The position numbers and the translations under genes were made by a program. Positions 7,864-17,053 of a stretch of DNA of 64,000 nucleotides are shown one piece after another. Position 1 is the stretch's first letter; each line of letters begins with the position of its first letter. Under the pieces are notes generated by a model. It was not told the DNA's origin and did no database searches. It saw only the letters and a list, made by a program, of their open reading frames with translations. Source of the DNA: Trichocoleus sp. FACHB-40 (GTDB lineage Bacteria > Cyanobacteriota > Cyanobacteriia > Cyanobacteriales > FACHB-T130); assembly GCF_014695915.1 (NCBI RefSeq), contig NZ_JACJPF010000024.1, positions 1 to 64,000 on the forward strand, written 5' to 3'.

Positions 7864-9399
7864 TTACAAATCCAACAATTCATAGCGCTTTTGCAAAGCC
7901 AATAATTTCATTCTGGCTTCTCCTGCATTGTCAGCTAAATCGGCAAATTCTACAAAGCGCCGCAACTCCTTTCGCAGCAAATTTCTCTCTACTTCAAAAG
8001 TGTCTCTATCTAAAGTTGGAGGCAGTACAATTGTGTCAAATAGAGTAGCACGTTCCTTGCCTGGATGAGGGCGCAAAATTCGCCCTCGACGCTGAATAAA
8101 TTGGCGTGGATTGCTACTACTCGCCAAAATTACCGCGTTTTGAATTGCTGGAATATCGACACCTTCATCTAAACAGCGAATAGCAACTAAACCCTGTAAT
8201 TCGCCATTTTCAAATTGTTGCCGCAAATTCTCTCTTTCTGACAAAGGTGTTTCGGCAGTGTAGGTATTAACGCGATAACCCAGTTCTTCTCCCAGAATTT
8301 TAACAACAGCTTTGAATTGGCGTGAAACGAAATTATTCGAGTTAGCAAAATCGCTATGTACGGAACCATCACCGCAATAAAATAAGGTGTGGGAAGTATC
8401 CAGGCGTTGACTCATTAACTCGCGCAAAGCTTCTAACTTATTAGCAGCAGCGCCAATTAACCTCGCCCGCTTCATCAACAACGGCTTCAATTCTTCATTG
8501 TCTTCAAAATTTGCCGCAATATTATCCCGTTGTTTAAACAGAAGATGTCTGCCAATACTGGCACTTAGTTTGGTATAAGTACGCGCTTCCGCTTCTGTTA
8601 GTTCTACGAGTATGGGATAATAAAGATAATGTACCAGCGCCCCCTGTTGAATTGCATCTTTCAGGGTAAACTCTGGTTTTATAACTGTGCCAAAGTAATC
8701 AAATAAAGATTGCGTACCTGCATCATCAAAATAGCGTTCTGGTGTTGCCGAAAGTCCTAAACGCAACCCAATACTAGAAGGTAAACTTTCCTCTAAACGT
8801 CGTGCGCCGAGGTTATGGGCTTCGTCTCCCACAATTAAAGTTTTTGGGGGAAAATACTTTAATTGCGACTGCAACCCCTCACCGATCAGCGTGGAATTTG
8901 TAGTAATGACTGTGAGAAAATGTTGGTTGCCAGAACGCAAGTTGTAAAGTTGCGTCGATAGCTGACTTTGCCAGCTGCGGAGATTCTCAAAAGCTAAGAC
9001 TGGTTCTAATCCAAATTTTTCGCATTCTCGCGCCCATTGCGTCACCAAATGCCGATATGGGCAGACTATAAGCAACACTTGCAAGCCGATTTGTTGATAC
9101 AGTTCAGTTGCGATCGCTAATGCCGCAATAGTCTTGCCGCTACCAGTCGCCATCTTCAGCGTACCACGCCCTTTGTTGGCAAACCAATTAGTAACAGCTT
9201 CCCGCTGATACTGTCGCAGCTGAATAGATGGTGGCATTCGGGGACATCCCTTTCGCGGTGGATTTCCCTCGGTTGAGTAGCTGCCCTTATTTTCGCCCGC
9301 TACAGGTAATCTTAATCTGAACTGAAGTCCTTCAAATCGGGGAGTTGCCTTGGGAGGAATCGTAGGCGTTAGTTTCGGGGCATTGTAGGCGGCATTCAT
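7864..9399 (-). CDS. Superfamily 2 helicase-like DNA phosphorothioation system restriction protein
   Basis: 511 residues. Motifs: RQYQREAVTNWF (Q-like, about 62-73), MATGSGKT (motif I, about 82-89), DEAH (about 190), GLSATPER (motif III, about 215), LDEGVDIPAI (motif V) and QRRGRILRP (motif VI, about 436). The order and the text around IQNAVILASSSNPRQFIQRR match the helicase-like protein annotated in cyanobacterial dnd loci as the phosphorothioation system restriction enzyme. No separate nuclease domain is obvious, so the cutting activity is not shown by sequence. The first 55 residues are low-complexity and proline-rich; translation may begin further in, at MPPSIQLRQY. Confidence 0.75.
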   Translation of the reverse strand: MNAAYNAPKLTPTIPPKATPRFEGLQFRLRLPVAGENKGSYSTEGNPPRKGCPRMPPSIQLRQYQREAVTNWFANKGRGTLKMATGSGKTIAALAIATELYQQIGLQVLLIVCPYRHLVTQWARECEKFGLEPVLAFENLRSWQSQLSTQLYNLRSGNQHFLTVITTNSTLIGEGLQSQLKYFPPKTLIVGDEAHNLGARRLEESLPSSIGLRLGLSATPERYFDDAGTQSLFDYFGTVIKPEFTLKDAIQQGALVHYLYYPILVELTEAEARTYTKLSASIGRHLLFKQRDNIAANFEDNEELKPLLMKRARLIGAAANKLEALRELMSQRLDTSHTLFYCGDGSVHSDFANSNNFVSRQFKAVVKILGEELGYRVNTYTAETPLSERENLRQQFENGELQGLVAIRCLDEGVDIPAIQNAVILASSSNPRQFIQRRGRILRPHPGKERATLFDTIVLPPTLDRDTFEVERNLLRKELRRFVEFADLADNAGEARMKLLALQKRYELLDL

Positions 9400-9591
9400 G
9401 GCAGATACAGGGCAGCATATAATCTAATGAATTATACATCTAGTGTTTATGGGGTTCCCTTCACAGTAACTTCACACTATATGCGTAAATTTCATTATCA
9501 AAACTCATATTTATTGACAAAATGCCTTTCCTAAGACCATTTTTATCCCCATTCCGCATCCTCATTTTGGCATATGAAACTTGAGGGCGCG

Positions 9592-9750
9592 GAATGTGGA
9601 CTAAGACATTATTCGGCTCAACTTAAAGGAAAGATACTTTGCTATTCCAAGTCGGAAGAGATGCTGAAATTATCAGTTTGCTTGTTACATTACCTAAAGT
9701 ATAAAACTGTCCCCGTACCTCCCGGTATTATCCCCTGATTGTGCAACGCC
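9592..9750 (+). mobile_element. 3' relic of an IS1-family insertion sequence
   Basis: Translation gives LRHYSAQLKGKILCYSKSEE, then MLKLSVCLLLHYLKYKTVPV and PGIIP with a stop at 9736-9738. This is the C-terminal part of the same IS1-type transposase family as the complete element at 25662-26418 (LHRKTLCYSKS, LLLHYLKFWDVPVP). It is followed by GCAACGCC (9743-9750), the same right terminal octamer. The upstream four fifths of the element are missing. Confidence 0.85.
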
Positions 9751-9770
9751 AAAAATCCAAAACTTACAAC

Positions 9771-12700
9771 TTATACCTTCTCAATACAAGCTTTTAGCTG
9801 TTCGCTGAGAACCTGAACATGAGGTTTCTTTAGCATAGTTAGATGATTGCCAGGAATATTATGAATTTCCACCCCTCCAACAGCTAGATTGCTCCAGCCC
9901 ATACTTGTATCTTGCTCCGTTTTTAACTGAACGCTAGTCTTAAAAAGAGTAATTCGATTCGGGTAGACTTGTGGAGTATAGTTGAGAGTTGCTTCGCTGT
10001 TAGCATGGAAAACGCGAAGCATAGGTTGAATTGTTAACTCTCTTAAAATCTGCGACCTAGACTCCTCAGACATGAGATTACCTATAGCCTCCTCGCCCAA
10101 TATCGAGCGCCAGAACAGATTTTTCTCCAGCAGCAGAACCAACTTATTTAAAATAGGAAAACGACATAGAAAACTCTGATACTCGTTTTTACTATCAGTA
10201 AGTAAATAAAAATAATCTATAATAAATGACCATATATATCGCGTCGCTATGGTAAAAAGAAACCTGAAACCATCTCTAAAAGAAGGTTGATTATCAGAAC
10301 CTGGGGCTAAAGTATCAAGCATAGCAACTAGACCGACTTCATACCCGGATTTTTGCAATTGTTGAGCCATTTCAAAAGCAACCAAACCTCCAAAAGACCA
10401 CCCTCCTAAAAAATAAGGGCCTTTTGGCTGCACCACGCGCAACGCTTCAATATAATAAGCTGCCATATCCTCAATGCGAGTTATTGGGGGCTGTTCTCCG
10501 TCAATACCTCGCGGTTGTAACCCATAAAAAGGCTGATTTTTGCCCAAATGATACGCTAATTCGTAATAAGGGAAAACTACACCAAAAATAGGATGCACGC
10601 AGAAAAAAGGTGGATTTGAACCTTTAGGTTGAATTGCAACTAAAGGCGACCAAGACCGAGAATTATTTTCTACAAATAAAGTGCTTGCTAAACTTTCAAC
10701 TGTCGGATTTAAGAAGAGGGTAGATAGCGGTAACTCGCGTTTAAACTGCTTGTATACCTCATCCATGAGGCGTATAGCCAGCAGGGAATTTCCACCTAAG
10801 TCAAAGAAGTTATCGCCAATACCTACACGCTCAATGTTAAGAACTTCAGCCCAAATTTTTGCTAAAGTTGATTCTGTAGAAGTACGAGGAGCAACGTGTA
10901 AGGTTAAATTCAAGATTTCAGATTTTAAATTGAATGGTGTAGGTAATGCTAGACGATCTACTTTTCCATTAACAGTCAGTGGTAGAGAATCTATCAATAC
11001 AAAAAATGAAGGTACCATGTAATTTGGTAACTTCTTCTTCAGGAAATCGCGAATTTCAATGGTGGTTAACGCCTGATTTTGCTGCGGTACAATATAAGCT
11101 ACTAAACGCTTATCATCAGGTCTATCTTCACGCACAATTACCACCGCTTCTTTAACTGCTGGGTACTGCCTCAGAACCGCCTCACTTTCTCCTAATTCGA
11201 TGCGAAAACCGCGAATTTTAACCTGTTCGTCAATGCGTCCTAAAAACTCAATGTTTCCATCTGGTTTAAACGTCGCTAAGTCACCTGTTTTATAAAGACG
11301 CTCGGTTCTACTCTCCTCTTTAAGGGGGTAGAAAGAAGAATTTACCTGTATTTGTGCTTCATTTTCTATTTTTACTGCCTTTATAAAAGGGCTAGGAATA
11401 AACCGTTCAGCAGTTAATTCCGGACGGTTTAGATAGCCGCGTGCTAGTCCATCACCGCTGATGTACAATTCGCCAGTAATACCGATAGGTACTGGCTGTA
11501 AATATCTATCTAATATATAAATTTGAGTATTAGCAATTGGGCGACCGATGGGCGGCTTTTCGCTATTGTCATTAATTTCTGCAATCGTAGCCCAAACAGT
11601 TGCTTCAGTTGGCCCATAAGCGTTAAAAAATCTGCGATCAGAAGCCCATTTGTTGACAATATCTTTAGAACAAGATTCACCTGCACAAATTATAGTATGC
11701 AGTGCGGGAAGTTCTTCTTTCGGTAATACCGCAAGTACAGCAGGCGGAAGGGTAACGCAAGTAATATTATTGTCTTTGCATAGCTTTATTAAAGCTTGTC
11801 CAGGCAAAAGAGGTTCTTTTTTAGCTATGTAAAGCGTTGCTCCTATTCGCAATGCCATGATAATTTCAAAGATTGAGGCATCAAAACTCAAGGAGGCAAA
11901 TTGTAAGATGCGATCGCTTGGCTGTAACTTGAAAACTTCGATCTGAGCTTCTCCTAAGTTAGACAGTCCTCTGTGCTGTACTAAAACACCTTTTGGTTTT
12001 CCGGTTGAGCCAGAGGTGTAGATGACATAAGCTAGATTATTAAGTGTTACGTTACTGGTTGGGTTGTGTTGGGGATGGTAAGCGATCGCATCCCAGTCCG
12101 TATCCAAACATACAGACAAACCGTGTTGGCGATCCCCCCAACAGTCTTTCCAAAGGGGAGCTAATATAGATTGCGTTAATAAGATGGATATTTGAGCGTC
12201 TTCCAGCATGAAATTAAGACGTTCTTGCGGATAGCTTGGATCTAAAGGTAGGTATGCTCCACCTGCTTTGAGGATGCCCAATAGTCCCACTATCATATCT
12301 ACAGAACGTTCTACACAAATGCCCACTAAAACGTCTGGAACTACACCCAGTTGTTGCAGGTGGTGTGCAAGTTGATTGGCTCTGATATTCAATTCGCGGT
12401 AGGTTAATTGCTGATTTTGAAAAATGAGCGCGATCGCATCCGGACTTTGCTCTACCTGCGCTTCAAATAACTGATAGAAACACTGCTCTATTTTAGATGC
12501 TAAATCTTGGGGTTTCGATTTATCCTGGTTAAATATTAATAGTTGTTTCTGCTCTGCATCGGTCAAAATTGTTAATTCAGAAAGGCGCTTTTGTGGATTT
12601 GCAACAATACTTTCCAGCAGCGTTTGGTAATGTCCCAGCATCCGAGTAATAGTAGCGTCATCAAATAAATCAGTGCTGTATATTACTTGCCCTTTAAAAC

Positions 12701-13910
12701 TTTCCGGCGATTCCCACAAGTGAAACTCTAAATCGAACTTGGCGCTTGGGCTGTCAAACTCCAACTGCGAGAGCGTTAAACCCGGCAATTCTAACGCCTC
12801 AATGGGAGTATTTTGCAAACTAAATGCAACTTGAAACAAGGGATGTTGGCTGAGGTTTCGCTCTGGATGCAGTTCCTCTACTAGCTTCTCAAAGGGTAAG
12901 TCTTGATGGGCATAAGCTCCTAGCGTAACCTCCCGGACTCTGCTCAGCAATTCCAGAAATGTTGGATTGCCTGATAAGTTAGTACGCAGCACCAAACTAT
13001 TGACAAAAAAACCAATTAATCCCTCAATTTCGCGACGGTTGCGGTTAGCAATTGGTGAGCCGACAACAATATCTGATTGCTGAGTGTAGCGATAGAGTAA
13101 GGTTTGAAATGCCGCCAAGAGAGTCATGAACACAGTTACCCCTTGGCGCTGCGAAAGTGCCTCTAGTTCGTTACTCAGGCTTTTCGGTAACTCTAGAAAT
13201 TGCGTCGCGCCTCGGTAGGTTGGAGCGGTTGGGCGAGGTTTGTCAGTGGGCAAGTTCAGTGAGGGAATATTGTCCAGCTGCTGCTTCCAGTAGGCTAACT
13301 GAGTCTCTAGAACCTCACCCTGTAGCCATTCGCGCTGCCAGTCGGCAAAGTCTGCATATTGGATCGGCAGTTCTGGCAAGGGCGATCGCGTGTTGTTGGC
13401 AGCTGCATACAGCGTTCCTAGTTCCCGAATTAGCACCCCAATCGACCAACCATCACAGATAATGTGGTGCAGATTCAGCAGGAGTACATATTCTGAAGAG
13501 TCTAACTGTAGCAGCATCACTCGCAGTAACGAGTCCTGAGATAAATTGAAAGGACGCGATCGCTCCTCGGTAGCTATTCGTCGAGTTTCCGCTTCCCGTT
13601 CGGTTGCTGGTAGCGAACGCAAATCTACTACTGGCAGAGGAATGGTTAAGCTGGGAGCAATTACCTGGACGGGTTGCCCATCAAGCATCCTAAAAGTGGT
13701 ACGCAAAGCTTCGTGGCGACGCACGATTTCGTTGAACGTCTCTTCCAGCGCCGAAGTGTTGAGCGAACCTTTTAGGCGAAGTGCAGCCGCTACATTGTAA
13801 AAGGTATTGCCTGGGAAGAGTTGGTCGAGAAACCACAATCGCTGTTGAGCAAAAGATGCTGGAAATACAAAAACTTCCGTTTCTTCAGCTTTCATTTTGT
13901 TGTTGTTCAC
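9771..13910 (-). CDS. Single-module nonribosomal peptide synthetase (C-A-PCP-TE)
   Basis: 1379 residues. Condensation domain with SFAQQRLWFLDQL (about 18-30) and HHIICDGWS (about 147-155); adenylation domain with YTSGSTGKPKG (about 628), FDASIFE and NAYGPTEA (about 763); carrier domain with LGGNSLLA (about 1040), the serine carrying phosphopantetheine; thioesterase with GWSFGG (about 1170) and late histidine in GNHLTM (about 1352). Aligning the binding pocket by eye to GrsA gives D-A-F-T-I-A-A-V-W, most like aromatic or large hydrophobic codes, but this is tentative. A condensation domain with no upstream module implies that a partner or a preloaded acyl donor comes from elsewhere. The first codon is GTG at 13910; ATG at 13895 is an alternative. 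Confidence 0.9.
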   Translation of the reverse strand: MNNNKMKAEETEVFVFPASFAQQRLWFLDQLFPGNTFYNVAAALRLKGSLNTSALEETFNEIVRRHEALRTTFRMLDGQPVQVIAPSLTIPLPVVDLRSLPATEREAETRRIATEERSRPFNLSQDSLLRVMLLQLDSSEYVLLLNLHHIICDGWSIGVLIRELGTLYAAANNTRSPLPELPIQYADFADWQREWLQGEVLETQLAYWKQQLDNIPSLNLPTDKPRPTAPTYRGATQFLELPKSLSNELEALSQRQGVTVFMTLLAAFQTLLYRYTQQSDIVVGSPIANRNRREIEGLIGFFVNSLVLRTNLSGNPTFLELLSRVREVTLGAYAHQDLPFEKLVEELHPERNLSQHPLFQVAFSLQNTPIEALELPGLTLSQLEFDSPSAKFDLEFHLWESPESFKGQVIYSTDLFDDATITRMLGHYQTLLESIVANPQKRLSELTILTDAEQKQLLIFNQDKSKPQDLASKIEQCFYQLFEAQVEQSPDAIALIFQNQQLTYRELNIRANQLAHHLQQLGVVPDVLVGICVERSVDMIVGLLGILKAGGAYLPLDPSYPQERLNFMLEDAQISILLTQSILAPLWKDCWGDRQHGLSVCLDTDWDAIAYHPQHNPTSNVTLNNLAYVIYTSGSTGKPKGVLVQHRGLSNLGEAQIEVFKLQPSDRILQFASLSFDASIFEIIMALRIGATLYIAKKEPLLPGQALIKLCKDNNITCVTLPPAVLAVLPKEELPALHTIICAGESCSKDIVNKWASDRRFFNAYGPTEATVWATIAEINDNSEKPPIGRPIANTQIYILDRYLQPVPIGITGELYISGDGLARGYLNRPELTAERFIPSPFIKAVKIENEAQIQVNSSFYPLKEESRTERLYKTGDLATFKPDGNIEFLGRIDEQVKIRGFRIELGESEAVLRQYPAVKEAVVIVREDRPDDKRLVAYIVPQQNQALTTIEIRDFLKKKLPNYMVPSFFVLIDSLPLTVNGKVDRLALPTPFNLKSEILNLTLHVAPRTSTESTLAKIWAEVLNIERVGIGDNFFDLGGNSLLAIRLMDEVYKQFKRELPLSTLFLNPTVESLASTLFVENNSRSWSPLVAIQPKGSNPPFFCVHPIFGVVFPYYELAYHLGKNQPFYGLQPRGIDGEQPPITRIEDMAAYYIEALRVVQPKGPYFLGGWSFGGLVAFEMAQQLQKSGYEVGLVAMLDTLAPGSDNQPSFRDGFRFLFTIATRYIWSFIIDYFYLLTDSKNEYQSFLCRFPILNKLVLLLEKNLFWRSILGEEAIGNLMSEESRSQILRELTIQPMLRVFHANSEATLNYTPQVYPNRITLFKTSVQLKTEQDTSMGWSNLAVGGVEIHNIPGNHLTMLKKPHVQVLSEQLKACIEKV

Positions 13911-14028
13911 TCAGCACTCCCATCTTAAAAATCTGAATCACCCCGTTATGCAGTTCATAGCGTCCAATTTGGGGCTTCCACTCTAGAAAGTCTTCCAATG
14001 CGATCGCTTTGGGTAAGGCTTGAGTCAT
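13885..14028 (-). pseudogene. N-terminal relic of a Uma2-family gene
   Basis: From ATG at 14028 the frame reads MTQALPKAIALEDFLEWKPQ and IGRYELHNGV, the usual start of Uma2 proteins, then diverges after about 33 residues into IQIFKMGVLSEQQQNES and stops at 13885. The nuclease core is absent. The broken end runs into the start region of the NRPS gene, whose first codons overlap it in another frame, so the NRPS promoter region was probably built over this relic. Confidence 0.6.
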
Positions 14029-14559
14029 GGCTTGCTGCTTTCCCAGAATCAATATAGGTGCATTTTAATCAATGGTGCGATCGCGCTGATTTCGGCACTC
14101 ACTTCTTTTTCTACTTCTTCCCACCCCAGTAAAGGCGAATCTCCCACAGTTTGCATCCAAGGGGTGTTTTAGCCTCGAACAGTTTATCCTGCATGGCAGT
14201 TTTTATCGATTCGGTTCCCATTGAATTTACCTTGGCTCTATTAGGATAGGATAACCAGTATCCAAGCGAAAGCGATCGCCTGCACGAGTTCCCTTCACCA
14301 AGACAAACATAGTGCATTTTTGTAGCGATCGCACGCTGAACGATCGCCCAAATGCTCAAAGAAAATTCTCAGCAGATGGAAGCGATCGCAATCTAGAAAG
14401 GGACATTACCTGGTACGGCTGCACCGTAAAACGAAAGTGCTACTCCTGCGTCAGCCCTTGATGTTGAAGTGTTCCCTCCGCTTGCTGCTCCACTATTTGA
14501 AATATCGGACAGTTCCTGTTCAAGCTTAGTTCATTAGACTTTCAGAAAAACCCCAGTTA
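14029..14559. other. decayed intergenic region with HIP1 sites and a possible small frame
   Basis: No confident gene. A 35-residue frame on the minus strand (14156 to 14049, MQTVGDSPLLGWEEVEKEVS and on) looks coding and stands just upstream of the Uma2 relic, but I cannot name it. Several HIP1 octamers are present. A copy of a dispersed repeat with a conserved short coding tail is listed separately at 14340-14396. The remainder up to 14559 shows nothing I recognise. Confidence 0.4.
14340..14396 (+). repeat. dispersed repeat with conserved coding tail, copy 1
   Basis: On the plus strand this reads TIAQMLKENSQQMEAIAI and then a TAG stop. Two further copies, at 31669-31758 and 33422-33505 on the minus strand, encode nearly the same tail and also stop at once. 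The upstream part of this copy is broken by an in-frame stop. Confidence 0.6.
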
Positions 14560-15723
14560 CTAATTCCCAGCTTGCCAAATCGGAATTCCTCCTACCGTTG
14601 GAACAGCCAACATCTGACCATCTGGACTAAATAATCCTGTACTAGCACCACTACTCACATCAAAACCACTAAGAGGCCATTGCTTGCGAATTTCGGCATT
14701 AATAATACGTGAACCAGCTACCTGACCAGCAACCAGATAAGTTTTAGCATCAGGACTGAGTGATAACTGGTCATCCGTTCTGTCTACCGAAGCCGAAACA
14801 GTACGCACAGTTCCACCCGTTTTCACGTCCCAAGTGCGGAGGTGAGCTTCATATATCGCGTCTTTTGACAGACTGGTTAAGGTTTGACCATCCGGGCTAA
14901 AGGCCATGCTCTGGGGAAGTAACTCATTTTTTTCTTTTAGGGTATGGAGGAGTTGACCTGTGTTAGGATTCCAAAGTTGAATTAAGCCTTGCCAGTGATA
15001 AGTTCCTCCCTTGAGGATAGATTCATTGGAACCGAGGCTGGCTAACACTTGGCTATCAGGGCTAAAACTCATCCTTCGTAAAGATTTGATATTACTCCTG
15101 AGTACAAAACGCTTTTCGCCGGTTGCTACATCCCATAGCTGAATCTGCGGATTTTCGGAACCAAAATATTTTCGGGCGCTACTGGCAATAAATTGTCCGT
15201 TTGGGCTAAATTCCAGGCTGGAAATAATGCTAGCCGGGAAATTTTCGCCAGAATCATTAGGGGAGCGAAACTCTGCACTATTGGTGACAATCGGTTTTTT
15301 CCAGATCGCTTCTCCGGTTTTGCTATTCCACAGACCAACTGCTATTGATTTATCAATTTGCGAGTAGACGATGCTGGCAACAAACTGTCCATCAGAGCTG
15401 ATGGAAACATCTCCAAAGGAAGTGGTATCGTCGGCTTTGATAGATGAGAGTAATTCCCCTTTCCTTACATCCCACAATTGAATGGCTTTACCCTGTTCAC
15501 CATTACACACGAGTAGAAGCCCATTAGAACTAAACTTGGCATAGTTGGCGACAGTGGGCAACTTGTGAACTAGCTTGGAGTTTTCCCAAGATGGTTTAGC
15601 TTGAGCCACGGAAGGGGTTGGTGCTTGAGTGAAGAAGCCAGCCGATTTTGCCACAGATGTCCCCACAAGTGTAGCGATCGCGAGGACGGTTACTGTTAAG
15701 ACAGTTGTTTTCTTCATACTCAA
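14560..15723 (-). CDS. Secreted WD40-like beta-propeller repeat protein
   Basis: 387 residues. An N-terminal signal peptide (TVLTVTVLAIATLVGTSVA, about 7-25) is followed by at least six propeller blades with FSPNGQ/FSPDSQ/LSPDAK turns and IQLWDV/IQLWNP ends, the hallmark of WD40 repeats. It is probably a periplasmic or extracellular scaffold; no catalytic residues are seen. It is of the same general type as the tandem pair at 41-43 kb but is not a close copy. It stands alone, followed by a long spacer on the NRPS side. Confidence 0.8.
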   Translation of the reverse strand: MSMKKTTVLTVTVLAIATLVGTSVAKSAGFFTQAPTPSVAQAKPSWENSKLVHKLPTVANYAKFSSNGLLLVCNGEQGKAIQLWDVRKGELLSSIKADDTTSFGDVSISSDGQFVASIVYSQIDKSIAVGLWNSKTGEAIWKKPIVTNSAEFRSPNDSGENFPASIISSLEFSPNGQFIASSARKYFGSENPQIQLWDVATGEKRFVLRSNIKSLRRMSFSPDSQVLASLGSNESILKGGTYHWQGLIQLWNPNTGQLLHTLKEKNELLPQSMAFSPDGQTLTSLSKDAIYEAHLRTWDVKTGGTVRTVSASVDRTDDQLSLSPDAKTYLVAGQVAGSRIINAEIRKQWPLSGFDVSSGASTGLFSPDGQMLAVPTVGGIPIWQAGN

Positions 15724-15874
15724 GCCAAAAGTAGTAGTGATGAACTACTTACTAATGACTCTCGATGAATGATTCTGTTTCCCTTGGCTTGGCAACACTT
15801 CGCCCAAGATAGAGGCATGAATGGATGAGGCTTTGTTTGCGATCGCCTTCTTTTAGAATTGCTTATAAGTTGGG

Positions 15875-16081
15875 CGGTTTGCCTCGCTTCCTTTTGGGGA
15901 TGAGGTTGCGATCGCGTCTGGTCAAATTCGTGCGCGTCTTGCCAGTGAGGTAACTCCGATTGGTGCCTATGATTTGCAAATTGCAGCGTTAGCGAAACTT
16001 TCCGAAGGAATCGCTCTGGCAAATAATTTAACGCTGGTGACATATAGCGGAGTTATAGGGAATTTTGCAAGAATTGGGTGA
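15875..16081 (+). pseudogene. C-terminal relic of a VapC-type PIN toxin
   Basis: Translation RFASLPFGDEVAIASGQIRA followed by TPIGAYDLQIAA matches the two intact PIN toxins at 16335-16742 and 33522-33929. A stop precedes the fragment at 15866-15868. A 21-bp in-frame insertion (15989-16009, adding LAKLSEG or its equivalent) interrupts the conserved QIAAIALANN block, and the last residues are replaced by unrelated sequence. The N-terminal half with the first catalytic acid is missing. Confidence 0.8.
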
Positions 16082-16113
16082 GGAAGTCAGTTTGTAGGTA
16101 AGGAGTGAGAACT

Positions 16114-16335
16114 ATGCACAGCATTACACTAAAATCCCATATCGGTAGCGATGGTCTTTTGAAGGTTCATTTACCTGATATGAGAGATACAGATATCGAG
16201 GTTGTCATTGTCTATCAAACTAGCCTGCCCAAAGGTGTTGAAGCTGCATCTGTTTCACAGTTTTACGGATGTATTCAGGATGACTCATTTATTAGGCATC
16301 CTCAAAACGAACAACCTGAACGCGAACCTTTGTAA
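16114..16335 (+). CDS. Antitoxin of a VapBC-type pair
   Basis: 73 residues when started at ATG 16114, chosen because AAGGAG (16100-16105) lies 8 bases before it; GTG at 16105 would give 76 residues but sits inside that site. The first half (GSDGLLKVHLPDMRDTDIEV) is related to the antitoxin at 33932-34174 (GQDGILYLEIPVGLREQDLEV). It is a small acidic protein of the kind that pairs with PIN toxins. The stop overlaps the toxin ATG (TAATG), so the two are coupled. Confidence 0.75.
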   Translation: MHSITLKSHIGSDGLLKVHLPDMRDTDIEVVIVYQTSLPKGVEAASVSQFYGCIQDDSFIRHPQNEQPEREPL

Positions 16336-16742
16336 TGAAATATCTTCTTGATACAAATGTCTGCATTATTTATCTAAAAGGCAGAAATTTGAACTTAAAG
16401 CAGAGGCTTGAGGCGGTTCCCATTCAAGAGATAGCTGTATGTTCGATCGTCAAGGCAGAACTTTGCTTTGGAGCGATGAAAAGCGCTAATCCAGAACGCA
16501 ACTTTGCCCTACAACAGGCATTCTTGGCGCAATTTGTCTCACTCCCTTTTGACGATCTCGCTGCTACTATCTTTGGGGTGATCCGGGTACAGTTAGAAAC
16601 TAAAGGGATACCCATTGGGGCTTACGACTTGCAAATTGCCGCGATCGCTCTGGCAAATAATTTGACTCTGGTGACACATAATACAAGAGAGTTTGGACGG
16701 ATTGAGGGGTTGCAGGTTAAGGATTGGGAAATTGAGGCGTAA
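16335..16742 (+). CDS. vapC: VapC-family PIN-domain toxin
   Basis: 135 residues. MKYLLDTNVC carries the first PIN acid (D6), VKAELCFG the conserved glutamate (about 42), and PIGAYDLQIAA the late acid (about 97-100). PIN toxins cut RNA, often tRNA, and are held by their antitoxin. The C-terminus (LTLVTHNTREFGRIEGLQVK) is nearly the same as in the toxin at 33522-33929, so the two are paralogues. Complete in length and preceded by its antitoxin with overlapping codons. Confidence 0.9.
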   Translation: MKYLLDTNVCIIYLKGRNLNLKQRLEAVPIQEIAVCSIVKAELCFGAMKSANPERNFALQQAFLAQFVSLPFDDLAATIFGVIRVQLETKGIPIGAYDLQIAAIALANNLTLVTHNTREFGRIEGLQVKDWEIEA

Positions 16743-16846
16743 GCGATCGCTTCAGTACCTTCAAAAGGTTGTATAGAATTGCTCACGGGAAACAGATACC
16801 GGAATTCTAGCAAGATGCTTTACGCTGACAGTTTCGTGTAATGGTC

Positions 16847-16920
16847 GCAGATAATACCTCTGGTAGTTCCTATGGCTACCGGATGTCGAAAGTAGCGTTG
16901 TCAATGGCAGGCAAATTGCT
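16847..16920 (+). pseudogene. short relic of a short-chain dehydrogenase gene
   Basis: The stretch encodes ADNTSGSSYGYRMSKVALSM and AGK, the active-site region of the SDR gene at 34284-34949 (Y-x-x-x-K motif). The DNA is over 90% identical by eye across about 70 bp. Nothing before or after it is recognisable as SDR. It lies just after a VapC gene, and the intact SDR also lies beside a VapBC pair, so the two loci share ancestry. Confidence 0.75.
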
Positions 16921-17053
16921 TCCTAGAGCCGATAGATATAATGTAGTGAGTGGAAAACGATGGTGATTTTCCTGTCGTAGGTAGCCACAAGATTAGCAAT
17001 CGTACTGTGTTAACAACTTAACTTACCTCTAGGCAATTAGTTTATCAACCAAT

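Noticed and set aside
14111-14359. 82-residue minus-strand frame as a gene
   Set aside because: Composition is odd (clusters of W, C and M), it overlaps a more convincing small frame and HIP1 sites, and has no start signal.
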